A stretch of DNA of 64,000 bases from Cynocephalus volans (taxonomy: Eukaryota > Chordata > Mammalia > Dermoptera > Cynocephalidae): the NCBI RefSeq assembly GCF_027409185.1, contig NC_084471.1, forward strand, positions 6,106,535-6,170,534, written 5' to 3'. Of this stretch, positions 34,501 through 44,989 are shown piece after piece. Position 1 is the stretch's first letter, and each line of letters starts with the position of its first letter. The notes under the pieces were generated by a model. The model saw only the letters and a program-made list of their open reading frames with translations. It searched no databases and was not told the origin of the DNA. Made by a program: the position numbers and the translations under genes.

Positions 34501-35604
34501 ACCAAAACCTACTTTAAATGCCAAGATCTAGATGGTTCCAGCACAACCGGCACGTCCAGGATCTTGTATGGCAACAGATAAATTTTCCATGTCCACCCTG
34601 GGTTGTTCAGGTCTCACTGTCAGCCCCCTGTACAGACACATGGAGGTACGTGGAGGCTGAACCTGCTCAGGGTCACCGTGTCTGACTGTAGTTGGGGCCT
34701 CTGTTCTCTGGGCTGGCGTTCTCAGAGCTGGAAGAAGCGTGCAGTGTAAATCCCCATCCTACAGATGGCAAGACCGAGGCCCAGTTGCGTCCCTCTGGCT
34801 CCCACAGCTCCATGAAGGTGGAAGAGCACAGGGTTGCACGAGTTTGCTTCCCAGCTCTGCCACTCACTAGCTGTGAGAATTCGGGCACATTCTCTTACTT
34901 CTCTGGGCCTCTGGGTCCTCATTTGCAGACTAGGAATGAGACTATCAGAGGACACACAGGCCCGCTCCATGTCCCCATGGGCAGAAACTTCAGGTAGGAT
35001 TAATTAAGAGGAGGAAATACTCTGCCTGGTGCGTCTGCGAGAGGGAGCCAAGCAGGGCCAGCTGAGCCTGTCCCCAGGAGCCAGCCGCCAGCGAGGTCAG
35101 CGACTGGCAGTGAGTCTCTCTGAATCAGGGCGACCAGTTAGCCAGATGAAGGCAGGTCTCCAGTTGGCTTTAGGGAGACATTTGACTTCCATCTGTGGGA
35201 CTCTTGAGCTATATCTCTCTCAGTTGGTTCTGAGCTTGGACAGGGAAGAGGAGCAGGAATGTTATTTATCGCAGCTCTTTAAGCCCCAACAAAGAAGACC
35301 TCCGAGCTGGGGTGCCCTGCACCTTACGAGGTGGTGCGAAGACGGCCTTCTGCACTATTCCTGGCACACAGCAGGGACTCCACGGACGGTGGTGGCGGTT
35401 GTCTACTCACCAGCCTGTGGCCCAGCTCAGTCCCGACAGCATCTGTCCACCCTGACAAGGCCGAGCCATCGTCTCTCCCAGAGGAAGATGGATCCAGTGA
35501 GCAGCTCCCATCAGAGCTGGGCAAACACTCACGGTGTCCTCGTGACTCAGCCCCAGCCCCTCGGCTCCAGAAACAGCTTCACGAACTTTTAATAGGATCA
35601 GTGT
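31561..35604. other. Intergenic, decayed repeats and unique DNA
   Basis: 31561-32400 is A/T-rich and repeat-like (old LINE remnants). 32800-34830 looks mostly unique, with a purine-rich stretch at 33883-34150 that includes AAAG-type repeats. A MIR-like segment lies at about 34830-34950 on plus. No gene was recognised. Confidence 0.5.
32598..32697 (-). mobile_element. tRNA-Ile-type SINE with target-site duplication
   Basis: Minus-strand copy. The direct repeat actgctttNgtt flanks it at about 32582-32593 and 32699-32710. Confidence 0.85.
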
Positions 35605-36046
35605 CTGCGTTAGTCCGTTTCTGTTGCTTATAACAAAGCACATGGAACTGGGCAATTTATAAGAAAATGAAATTTACTGCTTACAGTTTGAGAGGCTGGG
35701 AAGTCCAAGTCCAGGGAACACAGCTGGTGAGGGCTTTCTTTGCTGGTGGCTTCAGTGACACAGGGTCTCACATTGCAAAACGGTAGAGCAGAGAGAGCAA
35801 GAGACAAACTCGACTCTCTTCTTTTAAAGCCCTCAGAACCACGCCCCTGACCACCATTTTTAATCCATTCACTACTGCACGGTCCTACCATCCAGTCACC
35901 TCTTCAAGGCTCCACCTTTTACCATAATAGGATTTCCCACCTTGTTAACAGTCACAGCGGGGGCCACGTTTCTAATACATAAAACTTGGGGAAAACAATT
36001 CAAGCTTCAGTGAGTTTTGGGGGGACATAATTCAATCCACTACAGT
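35605..36046 (-). mobile_element. MLT1/MST-type (MaLR) LTR
   Basis: Reverse-complement LTR with 'ctgggcaatttataag', 'tggtgagggctttctttg' and a terminal 'ggggggacataattcaatcc'. Confidence 0.75.
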
Positions 36047-37344
36047 GTCCTTAATGACCAAATGGCCAGGCCTCAGAGCTACTGTGCCACGATGTGGACA
36101 TGGGATGGAATCAGTATTGGAGGATGGCTCAGGAGAAAGGAGAAAACAGTCTCCTGCTCGCAGATCTGATGTGTCCTCAAGTGTGAGGTGCCACACGGTC
36201 CCCCCTTAAAAACAGCGGACACAAGCAGAGTAGAAAACACAACCAGTAGATCGGGAGGGGGATTAATAATGTGAATATGTGAGGGGGGGAGGTGAGGAGG
36301 GGCCCCCACCCTCCAAGGTCCAGAGCAGAGCCCTGGGCTTAGCAGTGGGTGACCACAAGTGTCCAAATGGCCACCTGGGGTCACTGCACAGGTGGGGTCA
36401 ACACCTCATCCTAGGCATGGAGAGGCTGACCAACGGGTGTCCACAGTGGATGTTTGTCCTCAGCTCCCCAGCACCCTTTGCCTTCTCCTGCAGTGTGTGA
36501 CTTGTGCTGACCCTGTGCAGGGGGCAGCCTGATGCTTGTACCCCCCCCCCCCCCCACTGCCAGGCCTGGGTGAGGCTTCATTCCAGCCCAGGGACGGGGC
36601 ACGTCTCAGGCCTAGCCAATCAGTGCATTCCCTGACCGCAGTGGTTGGTCCTGTGGGCATGTAACCTAAACGTATCCAATCAGGATGAATCTGGGGACTT
36701 CTGGCTGGAAATGTGGAAGCAAGACTTCTCAACCTTCGCCACTGCACCTGATGGAAACACACAGCCCAACTTGCAGACCCGAAGGGTCAGAGCCTGGCTG
36801 AGACCCTAACCCGTCCTAGAGCCCTCTGGCAGGCTGACTGCATTATGACCAGTTCTCCCCTGTCCCCATGTCCACCCTTTTACTGGATACCTTTGCAGGG
36901 CCCTCCCACTGTGACGCTGGGCTTGGCCAAAGCCAGAGGATGTCCTGTGCCAGCCCTTGTGCATGGACGTCTGCCGTGTCGTGAGAATGTGCCCCATTTA
37001 GCCTGCTAGGAGGATATGAGTCTCCCCAGCTGATGGCCAGCCCAGCCTGGACATGTGAGTGGGCCCCCAAGAAGACCCAAAGACCCGCCCAGCTGACGCA
37101 CTGACTCGTGGGCAATAACAAACAGCTGCCGTGTTCAGGGCTAGGTTTGGGTGGTTTGTCACATGGCGCTGCAGCAGCAGGAGGTGACGGGTCCAAGGCC
37201 CTAGCCAATACATTCCCATTTTCAGCTAAGCCTCAATGGGTCATGACTCAAAAGAATCACCCTAACAGATATGTCATTTTATCCCAGTCCACAGCTAAGG
37301 AACAACGGTGAGGGGCCCAAGAATCAAAACAATAGAATTTTCAC
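36047..37344. other. Intergenic end region before ARHGAP8
   Basis: Unique-looking sequence with a run of 15 C at 36541-36555. No gene was recognised. Confidence 0.5.
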
Positions 37345-37529
37345 TACAAAGTTCTGAGTTCATTTAATGCCTGGTTATTTTCACAGATGGCAAGTTTATA
37401 AAACATACAAGTGCACAGACGCACAGACTTTAGTGGGACGTTTCCAGCACGAGGGTGGTCTCCTGGTCGCTGTCACGTTTCCAGCACGTCTCCGGCACAT
37501 CTTCTGCCCACAGGGCCACCTGGCTTGTG
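37345..37529 (-). other. ARHGAP8: ARHGAP8 3'UTR (short)
   Basis: From the TAG at 37530-37532 to the predicted cleavage site after ATTAAA at 37368-37363. U-rich sequence follows on the minus strand. Extent is inferred only from these signals. Confidence 0.55.
37363..37368 (-). terminator. ARHGAP8: ATTAAA polyadenylation signal of ARHGAP8
   Basis: Minus strand reads GCATTAAATGAAC, followed by U-rich DNA. It lies about 165 nt past the stop. Confidence 0.5.
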
Positions 37530-37715
37530 CTACCCTGGTGCCCCCTGGGGGCCGAAGACCTTCTCATAGTACTCGATCAGCAGTTCGGTGAACAGGTTCA
37601 GGGGCACAAGGGCACTCAGGGAGGACGCCCCCTGGGACGGCCAGATCAAATTCAGCCCAAAGACACAGGCCAGGTTGGAGCTGTTCATTTTGTTATAAAT
37701 GCTCTCCCGGGACAC
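37530..37715 (-). CDS. ARHGAP8: ARHGAP8 last coding exon
   Basis: 186 nt after a ctcttccag acceptor, phase 0. It begins [20 protein letters not shown], covers the last RhoGAP helices ([14 protein letters not shown]) and stops after GPQGAPG with TAG at 37532-37530. Confidence 0.93.
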   Translation of the reverse strand: MSRESIYNKMNSSNLACVFGLNLIWPSQGASSLSALVPLNLFTELLIEYYEKVFGPQGAPG

Positions 37716-40700
37716 CTGGAAGAGACCACACATGAGACAGGAGAGTGGGCCCGAGGGCAGCAGTGGCTGGAATCCCCTCCAAAACCTGGGGAGGGGTCTG
37801 TGCTGTGAGAAGAGCACTGAACTGGGAGACGCCAGCAAGTAACTGTGACCGCCTGCATTCATCTCCCTGCTCGGGGCCTCAGTTTCCCCATCTGTATAGG
37901 AGGGAATTGGTGTGGATGCCCTGGGGACCCTCTGGCTCTGACCTTCTCCTCAGCACTGCTGCCATCTCTTCCACTCCAGTGGACGAGGGAGGCCCACTCT
38001 GGGAGGGGACCTCTAGCACAGCAGACACAGCCAGACGACCTCTCTGACCTCCATGCTAGTTGAACTGGGCACAATCAAGACCAGCGGCATGTGGGGCTCA
38101 CAGGGACAGAGTGTAATGGCTTGCCACCCCAAAGGGGCTCCCTGCTTGTCTTGGCCAATGCTTACAGCAACCCCAAGAAGTGGAATTCATTATTCGTCAT
38201 TTTCCAGAAGAGGAAACTGAGGTACAGGAGACCTGCCCAAGGTCACATGGCCAGTCAGTGGCAGGGGCCATGCAGCCCCATCCGAGGGCTGGGCCTGTCC
38301 TCTTCCTCTTGCCTTCCTACAAGATCCATGCCGGGGAGACCTGAGAGAATCAGATACGAGAGAACAGAGAGCTGGAGCGGGGCACAGCACGCAAGGACAA
38401 CAGACACCCTCAAGCCCTGCTTCAGTGAGACAGTGGGGTGCCCTGCCAGCAGCCCCCCGCCTGCTGGCCCCCCAGTCCCCTCTGGGTGAGTGCAAGCCAA
38501 GTGAGCCGTGGACCACCCTCCCTGAGCTGCACAGAGGCCCCGGGCGCTGCTGGGCCAACACAGGCAACCCCAAGTCCCACCAGATGTAATAACGTTTGGG
38601 CCCTGGGAGGAGGCCAGAGGAGTCAGTGTGTCCTGCGAATGAAAAAGTAGGAGGAAAGAAGAGGGTTAGGAGAGTAGGTGTTAGTTTGGGGCCTCTGAGA
38701 AATTATATCAAGTGATGGAAAGGGAGAATGAACTAGATCGTTTTAAAATCAAGAGGTGACGTTTTATCTGATGGACTCTCGTGCGTGACACCTGCTCTAC
38801 CTGCACCCTCTCCCCTCCCACTTCTGTCTGGTCATCACACCCTCAGGCCACTTGCCACAGAGCAGGGTTCCCGCAGGAGGCCCTGAAGACCCCAGCCAAG
38901 CCTCCAACATGGTGTCACTCCCGCTGCAGGACGGTCAGACAGATGCTCTGGGCTCTGCAAGGCTGGGAGCCCACCCCAGGCACAGCTTTTCATGCCTGTG
39001 CCCCGAAGCCCCGGGCAAAGGGCCCGGAGAGATGAGATTGGAAGCGGCTGTACAGCAGAGGATCGTGGGCCTGGGGGTGAGGGGAGGACACGTCTGGGTG
39101 TGCTGAGGGCCCCCCGTTGACCTCACAGGCTGCTGCTCCGCATGCACCTCTGCCCCGGGGCCAGGCAGCTGAGGCCAGACCCAGAGCAGCGAAAGGTATT
39201 TCCTGGCTGTCCATCTCATGCTGCTGTAGTGGGTTGAATGGCGGCCCTGCGAGAGACAGGTCCACCCAGAATCTACGAATGTGACCTCACTTGGAAGAAG
39301 AGACTTTGCTGATGTCACTATATTGAGGATCTCAAGATGAGATCGTCCTAGATTACCGGGTGGGCCCTAAATCCAATGACTCGTGTCCTCATGAGAGAAA
39401 AGACAAGGAAGATTTGAGACACAGAGTCACACAGGGGAGGAGGCCATGTGTAGATGCAGCCACCAGGAGCCACCAGGAGCTGGAGAGGCAGAAAGGATCC
39501 TCCCCAGAGCCTCTGGAGGGAGTGTGGCCCTGTGACACCTTGATTTCGGACTTCTGGCCTCCAGAACAGTGAGATGATAGATTTCTGTCATTTTAAGACA
39601 CCCAGTCTGTGGCTGTTTGTTACAGTAGTCACAGGAACCTCATCTACTTGGTGACAGGAATCCTCTGCTCAGTCCACAGTGAGGGTTGACTGTGCATCAG
39701 GCTCCATGCCCCGGGCGTGGGACACAGCCCCCACCTCCCATAGAGGACCCCAGTAATGGAGGTCGCTGGCAACAACCAAGGGGTGGCCAGGCACAGTGGT
39801 GGGCAGGGGCTCGGCTGACCCTGCCCGGCAGGCAGGGAGGGTTTCTTAGCAAAGCTGTTGCCTGGCTGGGCCTTGGATGAAGTCCTTTTTCAGACAGAGA
39901 GTGGTGTTCCAGACCGAGGCAAGCAGGGGGCTGGTCTGGGCGGCATCGGTGTGGGGGGACAGGACGCCAGGGCCAGGCACAGAGCCGGCCTCCCCCTGAG
40001 CATGCTCTGCCCGCTCACCATGTGCAGGAAGCCCATGAGGTAGCTGAGGACGGCGTAGTTGAGCTCCGGGAGGCTCTGCAGGATCTGGCGGCAGCGGGTC
40101 ACCCGCAGGCTGCTCTCCACACCTGCAACAGCACGAGGCTCCTTCCTGAGCTGGCTCCAGAGGAGCCGATAGCAGCACCAAGTCCTTCCCCAGGAGAAGG
40201 GACTGTCCCAGGGTTGGGCCTGGAGTCTCCACCTACTTCCCGGCCCCATGGCTGTGCTCAGCAAACCCTCTACCTCTGCGAGCTCCATTTTTTTCTTTAC
40301 ACTGGGCACAGAAACTATCTCCCAGGAAGCCGGTAAACCCGAATCACTTTAGAAATTGGAATGGTCTAGACCAGGGGTCGGCAAACTACCACCCATAGGC
40401 CAAATCTGGCCCATGGCCTGTTTTTGTCAATAAAGTTTTATTGGAATACAGCCACAGCCATTCATTCACACACCGTCTATGGCTGCTTTTGTGTTATAAC
40501 GTAGAGGTGAGTAGCTTTATGGCTCACAAGACTAAAATATTTACTGTCTGGCCCTGTACAGAAAATGCTTGCCAACCCCTGCCCTAGACTAACGTTACCT
40601 GTTTATGATTCTCAGCACCACAGATGCCACCCTGGGGAAAGTGGTGTCCCACCCCCCAGCTGTACCTGAGAGACCAGCCGGGGTAACTCCCGACCCCACA

Positions 40701-43700
40701 GCCCCACTGGTGGATAGTGTGGCCTGGCTGTGGCCAGCAGGGGTCCCCAGCCACCTCCGAGCCTGACCCTGGACTAACAGACGGGGGTGACAGCTGAGGC
40801 CCTGGGGCCCCCTGGGGTGGCTACATACTAGTGATCCCGAGAATCTGCTCATAGGCCTCGAAGGTCAGCAGCGGTTGGGGCAGCTCTCGCAGGAAGGTCT
40901 TCAGGATCACGGCAGGGACGTGAATGTCCCCATAGCTGTCGAAGTTCACAGGTTTCCCTGCACACAGAGCATGGCACGCTGAGTTCTGGACTCGGCCCGG
41001 GGACCGCTGCTGTAAAAGGGGCTCTGACGCAGAACAGCTCGAGAACTCCTGCTGCCTCACGCTGGAGCCACTGGTCCTGGGGACAGCTCTGTCCCCACCT
41101 GGAAATGGGGGTGCTCTTGCCCCACCAGCCCCCACCCTCACTGCCTCCTCCAGGGCACCGTGGAGGCTGCAGTGGGCTATTGATTTCTCTGCAGTGTGGC
41201 TTTGCCCCCAACTAGGATGCGAGCTCTCTGAGGGCAGGTGCTCTCGTCATCTGTCAGTGCCCAGCATGCGGGACGCTGCCACACATAGGCTGGGACAGGC
41301 CAGCTGCTGGGTGTCCGAGCTCAGCACTGTACAGGCAGTGACATCTGATGAATGACCATGGTCCTGGGAATGACGAGTGGACAGAGGGCAAGTCTCGTAA
41401 GCAAGACAGCCACTGTATTAGTGTAACTGCGACATGTCCTCGGCTCACAGGCCATTTCTTCCTACCTGCGGGTATACACAGGGCAGTTAAGGAAGTTGTG
41501 CTGAGCCGGCTGGCAGGGAGTCGCTTAATGAAGACCCCACCAAACAATTTCCCGACCTTCCAGAGTGTTACCCTGGTGTAAGGAGAGGAACCCTAAAGGC
41601 AAAATGGCATCGTGTGGCCACCTTGCCCCAGCAACGCTGGGGGTCTGGGCCAAGGGCCCCGCTCTAGACTACAGGGGACTCCTGGCTGGCTGCCTCCGCC
41701 CTGAGCTGCTTCTAGGGGCTGGGGTTGGGAGAGTTGTGCTGCCTCCAATAATGGGGCTCTGAGACCCTGAGGGCTGTGTTCACTGGCCGGGTGGGAGGCT
41801 CAGGGTGAGGGTCTCTGGGAAGCAGGCTCACCTTGGTTGTAGAGCCTCCGGATCTCGCGGACGGTCTGGATGCTGGCTGATCTCCGGAACAGACCCTCGG
41901 TGCGGAGTCCTGCAGGGAGAAGAGCTCCAGGCATCTCACAAGTCCCTGCACGTGGAGCTTCCAGAACATCCTGTGACCCCTCCTCCTGCCTGTGGCATCA
42001 CCCTCCTGTGGCTGGTAGGGAAAGTTCTCCAGCCCGGCTCCAGTATTTCCCCTAGCCATCCCTCAGCCCCACCGTTATTTATTCCTCTTAAATCTCTTCC
42101 ATATTCTCCAACCCCACCTGATCCCCCACCTCCATGGCCCCTGGAAAGGGAGAGCAGAAAGTGACAGACCCTGAAGTCAGACAGACCTGGGCTCTGGTCC
42201 AGCTCTGCCTCCTACCAGCTGTGTGACCTTGGAGAAAGCACTCAACCTCTCTGAGCCTCAGTGCCTTGTTCATCTACAGAGTAAGGCCACGGGCCTGGAA
42301 GAACCTGGTCCCTTGTAAAACTCGCCTGGTTAAGTCAGGCCCACCAAGGTCATCTCCTATCTTAAGGTCAACTGGCTTGGACCTGACTCGCATCTGTGAA
42401 TCCTCCTCACTGAAGTTCCTAGGTTAGTGTTAGACTGAACATCTGGTAGAATTCCAGGTGTGAGTCTATGCCAGGAGCCAGGAATCAGGGCTACAAGAGA
42501 GTTGAAGCTCAGGGCAGGGATTCCACGTGACAAGTGCAGGGGCCACATGGCAAGGAGAGGGGCAGCCTCTTGTGGCTGAGCCAGACCCCTGGCTGACAGC
42601 CAGAAGGGAAGCAGGCACCTCACAGCTACGGCTGCAAAGAACTGCATTTGGCAACCATCTGAACAAGCTTGGAAGGGGATTCCTTTCCAGAGCCTCCAGA
42701 AAGGAACTCAGCCAGGCCAACACCTTGAGTTCAGCCTGCAAGACCCTGAGCAGAGGACCCAGGCCCAGTGTGCCCAGAGTTCCAACCTAGAGGAATTATG
42801 ATGAGATCATCAATTTTGTGTTCCAAGCTGCTAAGTTTGTGGTAATTTGTTATGTGGCCAAGGAAGCCAGTACAGCAGCCTCCCAGTCACATGTCACTCA
42901 AGCCTCCCTGGTGTCTGCGACTGGCTTCTCCTGTCCAGGTGAGATGTGTGTGGTCACAGCAGCTTTACAGAGAAAAATGTAGTGAAGAAAAATCTCTCGG
43001 TACCGGACTGCGAGCTCCCAGAAGCAGACTGTGTGTGTGTGGTGACGTGGCAACCCCACGCCTGGACCAGGGCTGGATCCACGGGGATCCCAATGAGTAG
43101 ATGTTTAATTAACATATTTGTTCAACACATATACGAGTTCCACTGTGGGCTATTTTGTTTTGTTTTAATAATAAAGGAATTGACAAGATAAAAGAGAGAC
43201 TCCCTCTCACGATTTCTGATTTGCAGTCTTTACAAACTATCTGAAATATACAACAGAAGGAGAAACACTACAAATGACATCTGGTCAAAGCAGGGCCAGC
43301 TCAAAATGACAATCAGATCCCCAGTTACAGAGGTGTCATCCCGTAGACCTCTTTACAATCAGAACACACCATCCCTCAGGCATGCCGGGTACCAGACTGC
43401 CAGGGCCCCCAGCAGCAGTGGTTCTTGCTGCTCCTCCAACGCACACACATCCACTCTGCAGCGTCCTGCCTGGACCCCCCAGCCTTGCCAGCACACCTGC
43501 ACCTGTCGCCTGCCCCTCCAAGGGAACAATTTTCTTCCCATTAAGGAAGCCTCCACTCACCTGCCCTGGGGATCTGAGTTCTGGCCTCAGGAGTCTTGGA
43601 GGGGCCACAAGGCTAACCCCTCTCCAAGTCCCTGACCACACCAACCCCACTGGCAATGACATCTGCGAACCAAAGTTTATTATGTCAAAGGAACTGCCAT

Positions 43701-44159
43701 TGATGGAGGGCTTCCTACAGACCAGCACTGTTTGAAGTGCTTTACACACATCATCTCATTTAGGCCTTCCAACAACCCTGTGAGGCAGGCACATCAACCC
43801 CACTGGACAGACAAGGTAACAAAGAACCAGAGAAAGTAAGTAACTGGTCCGAGGTCACACAGCTAGTACACAGGGGAGCCAGGATTCAAACCCAGACCAT
43901 CTGAGGCCAGAGCCTAAGACTGGAGCCACTGTGCTTAAGCCCCTCCCATCCTGGTCACTTCCCCTGGACAGGTCCAACTCCTCTAATTCCCTGGCCTATG
44001 GGGTGCTCAGGATCCGAGACGGACCCCCAAGGGAGGTACACCCAGCAGCCCTCACGTCTGCTGGCTGGAGCTGTCTCTCTCTCACCTTTCTCTTGCAGGT
44101 ACGTCACTGTGAACCTCAGCACAGGCGGGATGAGTTCGCCTTGATTTTTGTCTTTGAGG
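37530..44159 (-). CDS. ARHGAP8: ARHGAP8 (BPGAP1), RhoGAP domain and C-terminus (5 exons)
   Basis: Five minus-strand exons (74+78+129+104+186 nt) join in phase to 189 codons and a stop. They encode essentially the whole RhoGAP domain: [16 protein letters not shown], the arginine finger in [25 protein letters not shown], a helix-rich middle, and [16 protein letters not shown] with the conserved Asn. ARHGAP8 is a cytoplasmic GTPase-activating protein for Rho-family GTPases, built of an N-terminal SEC14/BCH domain, a proline-rich stretch and this RhoGAP domain. In human it lies between PRR5 and PHF21B and can be read through from PRR5. The N-terminal exons were not found up to 64000 and probably lie further right. 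The C-terminus after the GAP domain is only about 10 residues, shorter than I remember for human. Confidence 0.93.
37716..40018 (-). other. ARHGAP8: ARHGAP8 last intron
   Basis: GT-AG intron. It holds MIR-like segments at about 37830-37920 (plus) and 38160-38290 (minus), and an MLT1-type LTR at 39228-39650. Confidence 0.65.
39228..39650 (+). mobile_element. MLT1-type (MaLR) LTR
   Basis: Plus-strand copy: 'gggttgaatggcggcc' head, 'gggccctaaatccaatgac', 'ttcggacttctggcctccag' and a tail near 'ctgtttgttacagtagtcac'. Confidence 0.8.
40019..40122 (-). CDS. ARHGAP8: ARHGAP8 coding exon (RhoGAP middle)
   Basis: 104-nt exon between gttgcag and CATG|gtgagc. Two bases complete Ser from the previous exon, then [20 protein letters not shown] and on to GFLHM. 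Confidence 0.93.
40373..40584. mobile_element. Non-autonomous hAT (Charlie-type) DNA transposon in ARHGAP8 intron
   Basis: Ends are inverted: caggggtcggcaaact at the left and the complement-type ttgccaacccctg at the right. The 8-bp flanks gtctagac and ccctagac fit a hAT target duplication with two changes. Confidence 0.8.
40829..40957 (-). CDS. ARHGAP8: ARHGAP8 coding exon ([13 protein letters not shown])
   Basis: 129-nt exon between tgtgtgcag and CTA|gtatgt. It encodes [20 protein letters not shown] and onward to EQILGIT. The Lys and Arg of LKTFLRE are the conserved RhoGAP surface residues. Confidence 0.95.
41832..41909 (-). CDS. ARHGAP8: ARHGAP8 coding exon with the arginine finger
   Basis: 78-nt exon between ctccctgcag and CAAG|gtgagc. 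It encodes [19 protein letters not shown] and RRLYNQ; the Arg in GLFRRSA is the catalytic finger of RhoGAP domains, so activity is expected. Confidence 0.95.
41910..44085 (-). other. ARHGAP8: ARHGAP8 intron
   Basis: Contains MIR-like DNA at 42175-42300 (plus) and 43720-43940 (minus), an MLT1-like LTR at about 42430-42875 (plus) and unique sequence. Confidence 0.65.
44086..44159 (-). CDS. ARHGAP8: ARHGAP8 coding exon, start of RhoGAP domain (leftmost part of gene seen)
   Basis: 74-nt exon between ccactcag and AAAG|gtgaga. Encodes [20 protein letters not shown] and LQEK. The first base completes a codon begun in an upstream exon outside what I could identify. Confidence 0.93.
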
Positions 44160-44985
44160 CTGAGTGGAGAGACAAGAAAGCAATGGTTTTTACCTGGGCT
44201 TGATGGATGATCACGAAAAGTACAAGGCTCTGGTCCTCTACACGCCCCTGTGAAAACACAGGACCGAGGAGCCATCCATGTAGAGAGAGATGCAGCCTCA
44301 GCCCCCAGGAATTAGGAAGTCTGGTGGCCAAAGGACAGGCCAAAATAATAAAAATGATAGTACAGCATCTGAGAACACCATCAGAGGGATGTATATAACA
44401 TGGGAAGACCAGGGGGTTGTGGAGGGCTTCCCTGGGGGGCAACTTCAGAGCTGGGCTTTGAGGGATGAGTAGGAGCCTGCCAGAAGACAAAAGAGAGAAG
44501 GGCATTTGAGACAGAGGAATACACAGGAAAAGGCCCAGAGGCATGAGAAGGTTTGGCTATGGGGGCAGAACCAGGAGACCTAGACTGGATGCTGATTCAA
44601 TTAAAAAACATACTTGATAAAAACCCAGTATGTAATCTCAGACAGGTTAACACCCTCAGTCTCTTTTTGGGCTATTTTGAGAGAGAAATTTTCATAAAAC
44701 AAAACAAAACAAAAAACCTATAAAAGATAATATAAGAGAATGCCCCCCATCCGCATGCATATCCAGCCACACACATGTGTGCACACACACCCACTGAGGT
44801 GGCAGAACCAGGTTGTGAAGCCAGGGCTGTCTGTGTGACTCATTTGACTGCCCCTGCTGGCTCCCACCTAACATGTTTGTTTTTCTCTTTCCACATCTGC
44901 TGAGCTTTCCTCTCCCTATGGCAGCATATCTGAGAGACTGCGCCGGATTGAAGGAAAATGGTTATAAAGTTAGACACATCTGGCT
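44160..44985. other. ARHGAP8 upstream intron, unique part
   Basis: No exon recognised. Presumed intron of ARHGAP8, since the exon at 44159 needs an upstream partner. Confidence 0.5.
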
Positions 44986-44989
44986 TGAA

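Noticed and set aside
33862..34524. 220-codon minus-strand frame rich in Phe, Leu and Ser
   Set aside because: It is the complement of a purine-rich tract, so the composition explains the open frame.
36541..36555. Run of 15 C
   Set aside because: Ordinary homopolymer; too short to claim a function.
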